From a virus, in the IMG/VR virus record IMGVR_UViG_3300027743_000027, positions 1 to 64,000 of that record: 64,000 nucleotides of DNA; one strand, written 5' to 3'. Positions 34,526 through 43,532 of the stretch are shown one piece after another (the first letter of the stretch is position 1; every line of letters starts with the position of its first letter). Under the pieces are notes generated by a model. The model was not told where the DNA came from. It did not search any database and worked only from the letters and a program-made list of their open reading frames with translations. The position numbers and the translations under genes are program-made.

Positions 34526-37500
34526 ATGCCCATCGACACGGGCCTGTGGACCGTCTGGGGCACGGGCACGCAGGACGAATCTGGCGGCACGCTGAACCAG
34601 ACGCCGTCGGGTGTGGCCGGGCAGTACATCGGCATCTATAGCAACGCCACCTTCGACCTGACCAACAAGGAAGTCCAGGCGCAGATCGCCCAGCTTCCAA
34701 GCTCTGCGACAGGCGTCCAGGCGGTCTTCCGCGTCGAGATCGACGCCAACAACGCGGTGACCATGTGCTACAGCGACGGCCAGTTGCTGTGCCAGCACCA
34801 GATCGCCAGCACGATGACCAACGTCAGCCTGCAGGCCTGGACGGCCAACACGCTGGCGTTCCGCATCAACTTCGACAACACGCAGAGCCTGGTCTGGTTC
34901 GACATCTACGTCGCGGGTAGCGGCTGGGTCAACAAGTTCTACGAGGCGCTGCCGATAGCCACCACGGCGCTGCGAATCAGCATCGCCACGGGCTGCTACG
35001 CCACGGTCGGCTCGCCTGGCACGACCAAGTGGGAAAGCACGGGCCTGCCGATTGTCCGCAACCTCGTGGCCTCGAGCGCGGGCACCGCCACGGCGGCAGG
35101 CGCGACCTCACGCCGTCGTGCCCTGACGGGCTCGAGCACGGGCGCCGCGACGGCTGCCGCCACCATCCGCCGAGGCAAGTCGGTCGGCAGCGTCTCGAGC
35201 GCGGGTGTGGCGACGGCGGCCAGCACGCCGAGCAGGCGGCGCTCGTTGGGCTCGCGGACGACCGCAGGCGTGGCGACCGCTGCGGCGACGATCAGCAAGA
35301 CCAGCGGTGCGCCGCCCGAGGACGTTTACGGCGACCTGATCCGTGGCGAGCCAAGTCTGACGGTCTACTGGCCGATGCACGAGGCCGCGGGCGCGGGGCT
35401 GATCAACGATGAGGTCGGCAGCACCGACCTGACTATCTTCAGCGGCGTCACGCAGGGCGTCGCCAGCGGCATCCCGGGCGACTCGAGCCCGACGTCGATT
35501 CGCCTCGATGGCACGGTCAACAGCCGGGTGATGAACACCAACCCGACCGACATCGTGGCCTTGGCAACGACGAACTTCACCTTCGAGTGGTGGTTCTTCC
35601 AGACCGCTGCCGATAACGCGGCAAACCAGTCCTGGGGCGCGCCGTTCTTCGAGTTCGGTGACGGTGCCAGCAACATCGGCCTGAACGCCTGGAACTACGA
35701 CTCGCTGACCAAGTTCTACGTCGGGCTGACGCCCACGCAGGCGATGTCGGCCGCAGGCGTCACGACGACCGATGCCTGGCAGCACTATGCCGTTGTCCGC
35801 AACGGCCTCAATGGCATCCTGTACGTCGACGGGGTAGAGGTTGTCCGCGTCACTGATGTCGGCACGACGCAGATCCTGAACTGGCGTTTCCAGCTTGGCT
35901 TCCGCGAGACACCCGACTACGGCGGCCAGTACCTCTACCGACGCGGCTGGTTCACCCAGGTGGCGGTCTACGATGCCGCGCTCAGCCCGCTGACCATCGC
36001 CACGCACCACGCCGTTGGCATGGGCGAGGAGCTACCGCAGCCGAGCCCCACCGAGTGGCAGAGCATCCAGGGTGAGGTGCCCAACCCGGCAGGCGCCGAC
36101 GAGTACGGCTACAACGCCATCGCCGTCGACGCCTTCACCCCGGACACGGTCTACCTGGGCACCAACCACCAGGGCATCTGGCGCTCGACCGACGCGGGCC
36201 TGACCTGGGCATACCGCAGCACGGGCACGGGCTCGAGCCAACTGCTGGGCGGCGGCAACTGGACGCTGGCGGTCGATCCGTTCAACGGCGCCATCTACAC
36301 CACCGTCGGCCACGGCGCGCAGGGCGTCTGGAAGTCGACCGACGGCGGCGTCAACTGGGTCGATACGTTCAACAGCACGATCAGCACGCTGGTCGGCACC
36401 AACGACATCTACACCATCTCGGCCGACCCGCACCTCGAGGATCACCTGCTGGTCACCTTCCACTACTACTGGACCAACCCCGTCCCGGACAGTGGCTCGG
36501 GCATCTGCGAGAGCTTCGACGGCGGCGCGACGTGGACGGCGCACTTCCCGCCCGCGGGCTCAGCCTGGGGCGCAGGCAACGGCGTCTGGTTCGGCAACGA
36601 CAGCAACACGTGGGTCTTCGGCAGCCAGAACGACGGCTTCTGGATCACGCACGACGGTGGCGACACGTGGGCGCAGTGGACCGCGCTGACGATGGCGCAC
36701 GGCGCCACGCACGCGCTCACGCGCACGCCCAGCGGCGTCCTGCTGGTGGCCGTCGACCAGACCGTCTTCCGCTCGACTGACAACGGCTACACCTGGGTCA
36801 ACGTCGGCACGGGCCTGAGCGGCGGCTACTTCCAGGCGGTGGCCAGCGACGGCGTCAACATGTTCACCGCCGCCGCGTTCCCGACCAACGGCGATAACGG
36901 CGACCACCCGTGGCTGAGCAAGGCTGTCCTGGCATCCGCGGGCACGGCCTGGACGACCTTCGGCCCGGCGCCCATGTCGGCCGAGGGCCAGCGCAACGGC
37001 CCGGTCCAGGCCGCCTTCGACACCGTCACGGGCGTCATCTACACGGCCAACTGGCGCGGCGGCGTGTGGCGCCTGCAGGGGACGCCACCCGAGCCAGGCG
37101 CGCTACCACCTGTGACGGCTACGGGTGGCGCGGTGGCCAGCGCGGCGATCTCGGGCGGCTCGACGCCCGCCACCGACTTCCTCACCGACACCTTCACCGA
37201 CGCCGACGGTACCAACATCGGTGCGCACACGCCCACGACGGGCGGTGCCTGGGTGGTTCAGATGTGGAATCCCGAGGACGGTCTCGAGATCGGCATCTAC
37301 AGCAACACGCTGACCTGCGAGCCCTTCGGCCAGCGCCACGCGCTGAACCTGGCCACGCCACCCGCCGCCGACTACGAGGTCCAGGCGCAGATCAAGTGCA
37401 ACGGTAGCGACGACAACAAGGTCGGCGTCCGCCTGCGCGGCCAGAACGCCGCGGGCTTCAACCCGCCGAGCTACGTGGCCATGTTCGATGCGCAGGTCAT

Positions 37501-40261
37501 GACGTGGAAGCTGCTGGGCTGGGACGGCGGTCAGGTCGAGCGCGGCACATGGGCCGATAGCGGCTTCACCACGGGCGTGACCCGGAGTGTCAGGCTGAAG
37601 GCCACGGGCAGCCTGCTCGAGGTCTACGTCGACAGCACGCTGCGGATCAGCGCGACCGACACGGGCCTGAGCGCGACAGGCTACGCCGGGGTGTGGATGG
37701 AGGGCGGCGGCCGCTACGTCTACGTCCTCGACAACATCCGCGCTGGCGGCGAGGAGGAGGTCGGCCCGGGCTACAAGGATCTGAGCGGCTCGAGCGCGGG
37801 CCAGGCGACCTGCGCAGGCGCCATCTCGGGCGGCGCGGTGGCCCCGCCGGGCGCCTACGAACTGGTGGCGCAGGTTCGAGGCCGCTCGCCAGGCTCGCCC
37901 TTCGGCACGCTCTTCACGACCACCGACATCGACACCACGGGTGCCAACCTGCTGCTCGCCTGCTACGTGCACAACGAGAACCCGCCGCCCGTGCTCAGCG
38001 ACAGCAAGGGCAACACCTGGCTCGAGGGCGTCTCGAACACGGCCTTCTGGGGCGCCCGGATCTACTACGTCAAGGCCGCGGGCATCAGCGTCGGCCCGGG
38101 CCACACCTTCAAGCTCGAGGTGCCAGGCAGCCCCGATGCGACCTTCTTCGGCAACCTGCAGGTTTACGCCTTCAAGGGTGCCGACGCGAACCCGCTCGAC
38201 GACACCAATCAGGAGACCAGCTTCGGCACCACCACGCTGCAGCCTGGCCCGGTCGACCCGACCACCGACGGCCAACTGATCATCACCGTCCTGAACCACA
38301 ACCGCAGCGTGGCGCCGACGATCAACGCGGGCTTCACGACGCCCTACGGCTACGTGGAGGGCGACTACTTCGGCTATCTCGGCGCGCACTCGAGCTACCT
38401 GCTGCAGCCCACCGCCGCGACCAGCGACCCGACATGGACAGGCACTGACGGCAGCTACTACGGCGCCATCGCCAGCTTCAAGGCAGGCGTCGCGGGCGGC
38501 CCGATCTACAAGAACCTGAGCGGTACCAGCAACGGCGTGGCCAGCAGCCCGCTGCTCGAGCCCAGCCGCCAGCGGCCGCTCGTGGCGACCGCGAGCGCCA
38601 GCAGCACGACCACGGCGAGCCTCTCGCGCAAGCGGCGGATCGCGGCTGCGGCGCAGGCCAATGGCACGGCAACCACGACAGCCAGCGTCGCCCGGCGCGT
38701 GCCACTGGGCGTGCGCACGAGCGCGGGCGTGGCGACCACGAGCGCGGTGGCCTCGCGGCAGCGGCGCCTGGCGTCCGTGCAGAGCGCGGGTATCGCCACC
38801 ACCACGGCCGCGCCCGCTCGCCGCCGAGCGCTGAACGCGCTCAGCCAGGGTAGCGCCAGCGTCCTGGCGCTGCTCACCAAGAGCAGCCCGACCGTGCCAC
38901 CTGTGAGCATCACGGGTGCCGCCACCACGACGGCGCAGGCGAGTCGCAGGCGCCGGGTCGGGCCAGTCAGTGCGAATGGCCTGGCGACGGTGAGCGGCAC
39001 GGCCAGCAAGGTCACGCCGACTGTTACGCCCGCCCCGGCGAACGGCCTGGCGACCGCCACGGCGCTCCTGTCCCGACGGCGGACACCAGGCCTGGTCAGC
39101 AGTGTAGGCCTCGCCAGCACCACCGCCACCGCCTCGCGCCGCAGGCCGCTGGCTGCGCTGAGCGCGGGCACCTCGAGCACGGTGGCCGCCGTTGGCCGCA
39201 GGCGCACGCTGACGGCTGTCTCGAGCGCGGGCGTGGCGACCACCGCGGGTCGGCTGACGAAGCCGCTGGCGGCCATCCTGAGCGCAGGCAAGGCCACGGT
39301 CGTGGGCTTCGCCTACAAGGTCACGCCGCAGGTGCCACCCGTGTTGAGCGCAGGCCGAGCGACCGTCACGGGCAGCGTCGGCAATCGCCGCCTGCTGGGC
39401 ACGATCTCGAGCGCGGGCAAGGCCACCACCACGGCGACCACGACGCGCAAGCGCTCGCTCAGCGTCGCCAGCCTGGGCGTCGCGAGCACGACGGCCACGG
39501 CCTCACGCCAGCGGCGCCTGGCGCCTGTGGCCACTGCGGGTGTGGCCAGCCCGACCGCTGCGCCAGCCCGGCGGCGGCCACTGCTGGCGAGCACCGCAGG
39601 TGTGGCCACGACCACGGCGGTCCTGGCAGGCGGCGCGCTGCGCGTCACCAGTGCAGGCCTGGCCACCACGACGGCGCAGGTGGCCGCTCGCAGGCGCCTG
39701 GCAGGCACCAGTGCGGCCGCGAGCACCACCAGTGCCAGCATCGTCCGCAAGCGCTCCCTGGGCTCGCGCAGCACGCTTGGCCAGGCCACCACGACCGCCG
39801 TGCTATCCAAGACGCGAGCCACGATCAGCGGCACGAGCGCAGGCAAGACGACTGTCACGGCGGTGCCGAGCCGCAGGCGCACGCTCGCGGGCTCGACGAG
39901 CGCAGGCCAGGCGACGGTCAGCGTCACGTTGATCAAGGGCCGCGCCCGCGACCTCGTGGCCGCCAGCACGGGCACCTCGAGCACGCTGGGCAAGACGACA
40001 GCGCGGCGCTGGATCGGCCTGATCACCATCGTCGTCGGCACTTCGAGCAGCAGCAGCAGCCTCAAGGTCAAGCGCTCGCTCAGCGGCACCAGCGCCGGGC
40101 GAACCATCGCCGCGGGCTCGCTGGGTGTCACCATCGGCCAGGTGCAGGTGTTCTGGAACACGCCTGGCGAGCAGTTCGTCTTCGCCCCGACGCCTGGCCT
40201 CGCAGAAGTAACCTGGGGCGTCGAGAGCGACCAGTTCATGCCCGGTGAGGTCAGCGTGTGA
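34526..40261 (+). CDS. Giant multidomain adhesin-like tail protein
   Basis: 1911 residues. A beta N-terminal domain (1-180) is followed by four copies of a short SAGxATxA...RRR unit (183-262); a LamG/concanavalin-like domain (about 269-500); and a sialidase-type beta-propeller (about 510-850) with five Asp-boxes (STDAGLTW, STDGGVNW, SFDGGATW, THDGGDTW, STDNGYTW). A second LamG-like domain (about 889-1078) and a further beta domain (1108-1320) follow. About 25 more units of the 18-22 residue repeat fill 1330-1870 before a small C-terminal domain. It probably binds or trims host glycans; catalytic residues are not evident, so it may only bind. Confidence 0.75.
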   Translation: MPIDTGLWTVWGTGTQDESGGTLNQTPSGVAGQYIGIYSNATFDLTNKEVQAQIAQLPSSATGVQAVFRVEIDANNAVTMCYSDGQLLCQHQIASTMTNVSLQAWTANTLAFRINFDNTQSLVWFDIYVAGSGWVNKFYEALPIATTALRISIATGCYATVGSPGTTKWESTGLPIVRNLVASSAGTATAAGATSRRRALTGSSTGAATAAATIRRGKSVGSVSSAGVATAASTPSRRRSLGSRTTAGVATAAATISKTSGAPPEDVYGDLIRGEPSLTVYWPMHEAAGAGLINDEVGSTDLTIFSGVTQGVASGIPGDSSPTSIRLDGTVNSRVMNTNPTDIVALATTNFTFEWWFFQTAADNAANQSWGAPFFEFGDGASNIGLNAWNYDSLTKFYVGLTPTQAMSAAGVTTTDAWQHYAVVRNGLNGILYVDGVEVVRVTDVGTTQILNWRFQLGFRETPDYGGQYLYRRGWFTQVAVYDAALSPLTIATHHAVGMGEELPQPSPTEWQSIQGEVPNPAGADEYGYNAIAVDAFTPDTVYLGTNHQGIWRSTDAGLTWAYRSTGTGSSQLLGGGNWTLAVDPFNGAIYTTVGHGAQGVWKSTDGGVNWVDTFNSTISTLVGTNDIYTISADPHLEDHLLVTFHYYWTNPVPDSGSGICESFDGGATWTAHFPPAGSAWGAGNGVWFGNDSNTWVFGSQNDGFWITHDGGDTWAQWTALTMAHGATHALTRTPSGVLLVAVDQTVFRSTDNGYTWVNVGTGLSGGYFQAVASDGVNMFTAAAFPTNGDNGDHPWLSKAVLASAGTAWTTFGPAPMSAEGQRNGPVQAAFDTVTGVIYTANWRGGVWRLQGTPPEPGALPPVTATGGAVASAAISGGSTPATDFLTDTFTDADGTNIGAHTPTTGGAWVVQMWNPEDGLEIGIYSNTLTCEPFGQRHALNLATPPAADYEVQAQIKCNGSDDNKVGVRLRGQNAAGFNPPSYVAMFDAQVMTWKLLGWDGGQVERGTWADSGFTTGVTRSVRLKATGSLLEVYVDSTLRISATDTGLSATGYAGVWMEGGGRYVYVLDNIRAGGEEEVGPGYKDLSGSSAGQATCAGAISGGAVAPPGAYELVAQVRGRSPGSPFGTLFTTTDIDTTGANLLLACYVHNENPPPVLSDSKGNTWLEGVSNTAFWGARIYYVKAAGISVGPGHTFKLEVPGSPDATFFGNLQVYAFKGADANPLDDTNQETSFGTTTLQPGPVDPTTDGQLIITVLNHNRSVAPTINAGFTTPYGYVEGDYFGYLGAHSSYLLQPTAATSDPTWTGTDGSYYGAIASFKAGVAGGPIYKNLSGTSNGVASSPLLEPSRQRPLVATASASSTTTASLSRKRRIAAAAQANGTATTTASVARRVPLGVRTSAGVATTSAVASRQRRLASVQSAGIATTTAAPARRRALNALSQGSASVLALLTKSSPTVPPVSITGAATTTAQASRRRRVGPVSANGLATVSGTASKVTPTVTPAPANGLATATALLSRRRTPGLVSSVGLASTTATASRRRPLAALSAGTSSTVAAVGRRRTLTAVSSAGVATTAGRLTKPLAAILSAGKATVVGFAYKVTPQVPPVLSAGRATVTGSVGNRRLLGTISSAGKATTTATTTRKRSLSVASLGVASTTATASRQRRLAPVATAGVASPTAAPARRRPLLASTAGVATTTAVLAGGALRVTSAGLATTTAQVAARRRLAGTSAAASTTSASIVRKRSLGSRSTLGQATTTAVLSKTRATISGTSAGKTTVTAVPSRRRTLAGSTSAGQATVSVTLIKGRARDLVAASTGTSSTLGKTTARRWIGLITIVVGTSSSSSSLKVKRSLSGTSAGRTIAAGSLGVTIGQVQVFWNTPGEQFVFAPTPGLAEVTWGVESDQFMPGEVSV
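38512..40130 (+). repeat. Coding tandem repeat, about 25 units of 18-22 codons
   Basis: Within the giant tail protein, units of the form (S)SAGxATTTAxxSRRRxLxxx follow each other. The same unit occurs four times near 35072-35310, before the first LamG domain. Units vary in sequence and length, so this is an old, diverged protein repeat and not a recent DNA satellite. Strong positive charge recurs at each RRR. Confidence 0.8.
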
Positions 40262-42759
40262 GAACCCTTGTCCCGAATGAGATGCTGCTCAACCCGGCGG
40301 TCGGGCTGCTATCTGCGCCCAGCCCGGCTGGGCCGCTGACCATCTCGAGTACCACCAGCCTGGTCGGCAGCCTGAGCGTCAGCGGCCTGATCACGGGCAG
40401 CGGCAGCGTCCCGGCGGGCGGCTCGAGCGGTCAGGTGCTGGCCAAGAGCAGCGCGGCGGACTATGCGCTGGGCTGGACCACGCCGTCGCCGGGCCTGACG
40501 ATGCCGCTGACCCAGCCGCTGACCTTCAGCCCGGACAGCACGCACGACATCGGCAGCACGGCGACGCTGCGCCCTCGCGACCTGTTCCTGGCCCGCAGCG
40601 CTGTCGTGGGCGGCACCTCGAGGCTCGTCGGCACGGTCACCTACGGCGCGGACGCCACCGCGCCGCCGATCTCCCGGGCGCCGCAGTTCGCGCCCCGGGA
40701 TCTGTCGCACGAGGCACCTGGCGGGTACAGCATGTTTTCGGGCCGAGATGGCACCAATGCCTGCGCGAACCTGTACTGGGACGGCAGCAACTACCAGCGC
40801 TACAACGTCGCTCAGCCCAGCACGATGTGGGGACTCGGGCCGAACAATGGCTTCACCGTCTACGCTGTCGCAGCGGGTGCGAACCCGGCGTCGACACTGA
40901 ACACCGTCTTCAACGTCACGAACGCCGGGGTAGCAACGCTCTACAACAGCCTGCTGTTTGGCACCGACAACGCTCTCGACATCGGCCAGAACGGCGCGGC
41001 CCGCCCGCGAGACGTCTACGTTGGCCGCAACCTGAACGTCGCGGGCGTCGCCACCGTGCAAGACGAGGGCGCCGACACGCCCAGCCTGGTCAACCAGGGC
41101 ATGACTGCCTTGGGCGGCAGGATCAACATCGGCGGCACGGGCGGCGGCGACCGTATCGGCTGGATGCTGACCGGGATCAATACGCCCTCGCAGACGATCA
41201 TGAACGGCTCGACGCAGGTGCTGTGGTATGCCGAGTACTGGAGCAACGACCTGGCGACCAGCGACACCCGCGGCATGGACTTCGGCGTCATCGGCCCGCC
41301 GACGGTCAAGCCCAACGCACTGACAGTGCTGCGCATTCGCGGTGTCGGCGCTCGAGCGCAGGGACCGAACTACGCCACGGGTATCCGCATCGAGCCGATC
41401 AACAACGGCACGCTCGAGAACTGGGGCCTCGATATCGCCGCGCCAGGCACGTCGGCGCCCACGGCCTACGGCATCCGCAACGAAGGCAAGGCCTGGTTCA
41501 AGGGCCAGGTCGATATCGGCCCCGACGGCACCGCTGCCAATCGCCCGATCATCAGGACCGTCCCGGGCTACACCCAGTCGCTGAGCATCGAGGTGAAGCA
41601 ATACGCGTTCATCGGGTCGGCCAATGGCTCGCACCTGTGTGGCAATGCGTACTGGGACGGTAGCTGGCAGCGCTTCAACGTCGCGACGCCCGCGAGCCTG
41701 ATGGTCGCTTCGGGCGACGGCACCATCCAGATCCAGCAAGCCGCCGCGGGGGCAAACCCGATTGGCACGTGGGCGGTGATCCTGGCCGTCAACCCCACAG
41801 GCATTGTGCAGTTCAAGCGGGTTGGGACAATGGCCGATCCGACCATCGAGATTCCCTGGCAGGGCTGGCTCAGCACGCGGACCTCGAGTGGCGGCTTGAA
41901 CCCGATGCTCTCCACGACGGGCGATGATTACGTCGCGCTCTACTGCGGCCCGACCGGGCTGCTCTTCACCAACTACAACAACACGCTCCGCATCGGCACG
42001 CTCGACAACGGTGGCAACCTGTCGGTCAATGGCCAGGTGCAAGGCGCCTCGCTGAACATCACCCCCGGCGGCGGGTCGTTCGCTGGCCGAACGAACTTCT
42101 TCGGCGCGACCACCACGGGCATCGCCACGACCGCCGCGAGCCAAGGCTCGCTCGAGGTCCAGCCGTCGGGCGGTGGCGCGGCGATGATCTGCTTCCACCG
42201 CCCCGGCGCGTTCGCGACGTACTTCGGCGTCGACACCGACAGCATCTTCCGCGTCGGCGGCTGGAGTATGGGCGCGGCAGCCTACCGCCTCATCCTGGGC
42301 GACGGCTATCCGAGCAACCCCAGCCTGGGCCTCAACGGCGCCAACGTTGGCACGAACGGCGTGATCTTCTCGTGTCACGCCAACCTGTACGGCGGCGTCT
42401 ACTACTCGACCAGCGGGGCGTTTGTGGCCTGGCCCAGCGAAGGCCGCTTCAAGGCGCGTCAGGCGGCGCTGCCAGACCCGCTGGCGCTGCTCGAGCGGCC
42501 CGCGATCAGCTATCGCCAGCCGTCGGTTGCCTGGGCCGACGGTGAGGCGCTGGTGAGCAGCGCCGAGGACGGTGAGCCGTCCTGGGGCTTTCGCGCCGAG
42601 GACTGGCGCGACATCCCGGAGCTTGTCCAGCCTGGGCCCGCCGGGATCGACAGCTTCAACCTGACGGGCATGATCCCGCTGACCTGGGACGCCGTCCGGG
42701 CGATCTACGCCGAACTCGTGACGCTACGCCACCGCGTCGAAGAATTGGAGCGCGCATGA
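40258..42759 (+). CDS. Tail fibre with C-terminal chaperone-like domain
   Basis: 833 residues starting in a GTGA overlap. The body is beta-structured with repeated TLRPRDLFLARSAVV- and NAGVATLYNSLLF-like segments, as in trimeric fibres. The C-terminal part (about 727-833) begins SEGRFKARQ and ends in a helix (LRHRVEELERA), the layout of S74-type intramolecular chaperones that trimerise fibres and may be released. I do not see a clear Ser/Lys catalytic pair, so release is uncertain. Confidence 0.75.
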   Translation: MRTLVPNEMLLNPAVGLLSAPSPAGPLTISSTTSLVGSLSVSGLITGSGSVPAGGSSGQVLAKSSAADYALGWTTPSPGLTMPLTQPLTFSPDSTHDIGSTATLRPRDLFLARSAVVGGTSRLVGTVTYGADATAPPISRAPQFAPRDLSHEAPGGYSMFSGRDGTNACANLYWDGSNYQRYNVAQPSTMWGLGPNNGFTVYAVAAGANPASTLNTVFNVTNAGVATLYNSLLFGTDNALDIGQNGAARPRDVYVGRNLNVAGVATVQDEGADTPSLVNQGMTALGGRINIGGTGGGDRIGWMLTGINTPSQTIMNGSTQVLWYAEYWSNDLATSDTRGMDFGVIGPPTVKPNALTVLRIRGVGARAQGPNYATGIRIEPINNGTLENWGLDIAAPGTSAPTAYGIRNEGKAWFKGQVDIGPDGTAANRPIIRTVPGYTQSLSIEVKQYAFIGSANGSHLCGNAYWDGSWQRFNVATPASLMVASGDGTIQIQQAAAGANPIGTWAVILAVNPTGIVQFKRVGTMADPTIEIPWQGWLSTRTSSGGLNPMLSTTGDDYVALYCGPTGLLFTNYNNTLRIGTLDNGGNLSVNGQVQGASLNITPGGGSFAGRTNFFGATTTGIATTAASQGSLEVQPSGGGAAMICFHRPGAFATYFGVDTDSIFRVGGWSMGAAAYRLILGDGYPSNPSLGLNGANVGTNGVIFSCHANLYGGVYYSTSGAFVAWPSEGRFKARQAALPDPLALLERPAISYRQPSVAWADGEALVSSAEDGEPSWGFRAEDWRDIPELVQPGPAGIDSFNLTGMIPLTWDAVRAIYAELVTLRHRVEELERA

Positions 42760-43049
42760 CCATCCCCGAGACTCCCCCACCGCCCGCGGTGACAGGCACC
42801 GCGCCACGCACCGCCGATGAGGTCAACGGCATCATCGGCCTGCACCTGCGCCAGTTCAAGTCGCTCAAGGCGATCATCGGCAACGATCAGGAGTGGCTGG
42901 TCGCCTGCGACCTGCAGGCCGCCCCATACCACTTCACGGCCGATCAGGAGACGCTGCTCAAGAGCGCCATCTTCGGCCTGGACACCTCGCTCGACGGCGT
43001 CGATATGACTTTCATCAACCGCCTGGTGGGCATGTTCGGGTCGCTCTAG
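42756..43049 (+). CDS. Small protein after tail fibre
   Basis: 97 residues in ATGA overlap with the fibre gene. Pro-rich start, then two helices (ADEVNGIIGLHLRQFKSLKA and DQETLLKSAIFGLDTSL). No family recognised. It may be a fibre assembly helper, given its coupling. Confidence 0.55.
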   Translation: MTIPETPPPPAVTGTAPRTADEVNGIIGLHLRQFKSLKAIIGNDQEWLVACDLQAAPYHFTADQETLLKSAIFGLDTSLDGVDMTFINRLVGMFGSL

Positions 43050-43052
43050 GCC

Positions 43053-43532
43053 ATGACGATGACCCAGCCGTTGTTCCCGACGATTCCGAATCCGCCGCCG
43101 CCGAGCACCAGCGTCCGCAGCCCGATCTCGCCGCGGGCGTTCCTGCCGACGGTGCGGATCGACTGGAACACGGTCAACGGCCCGGACTGGAACATCAACA
43201 CGCTGGGGCAGATCGGCATCGCCACGCGGGCGCAGGGCTGGGCGCAGGACGGCATCGTCGCCTCACTGACGCAGCGCGGCGCGCATCTGGTCTTCCCGCT
43301 GTGGTTCGGCTGGGACATCGAGCGGGCGCTGCTGCGCGAGACGCACGCGCAGGTCGAGGCCGACATCAAGCGCGGCCTGCTGTACGCCTGGACGCGCTGC
43401 ACGCAGGGCCGCACCATCGACGTCCAGCAGTTCGGCTTCGAGTGGGACGGCGACCGCGTGACCGTCTCGTTTCTGCCCATTCCGACGGCCGAGCTAGGGC
43501 TGCACGGCGTCCGCCTCGAGGTGACCTACTAG
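43053..43532 (+). CDS. Baseplate wedge protein (gp25/XkdS-like)
   Basis: 159 residues. After a Pro-rich start, the WNINTLGQIGIATRAQGWAQ segment, the RETHAQVEADIKRGLLYAWTR helix and strands with GDRVTVSFLPIP fit gp25/DUF2634 (XkdS) baseplate wedge proteins. Position directly before the baseplate J-like gene supports this. Confidence 0.72.
   Translation: MTMTQPLFPTIPNPPPPSTSVRSPISPRAFLPTVRIDWNTVNGPDWNINTLGQIGIATRAQGWAQDGIVASLTQRGAHLVFPLWFGWDIERALLRETHAQVEADIKRGLLYAWTRCTQGRTIDVQQFGFEWDGDRVTVSFLPIPTAELGLHGVRLEVTY

Noticed and set aside
38512-40130. Periodic DNA considered as satellite or recombination site
   Set aside because: Units vary synonymously and in length while the protein pattern and frame persist, so selection is on protein.
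40309-42378. 689-codon open frame on the minus strand across the tail fibre gene
   Set aside because: It mirrors a convincing plus-strand fibre gene, is Arg/Ala/Asp-rich like other antisense shadows in GC-rich DNA, and has no start signal or motif. The same holds for the other long minus-strand frames, for example 5419-6855, 12462-13706, 13906-15597 and 18334-19974.
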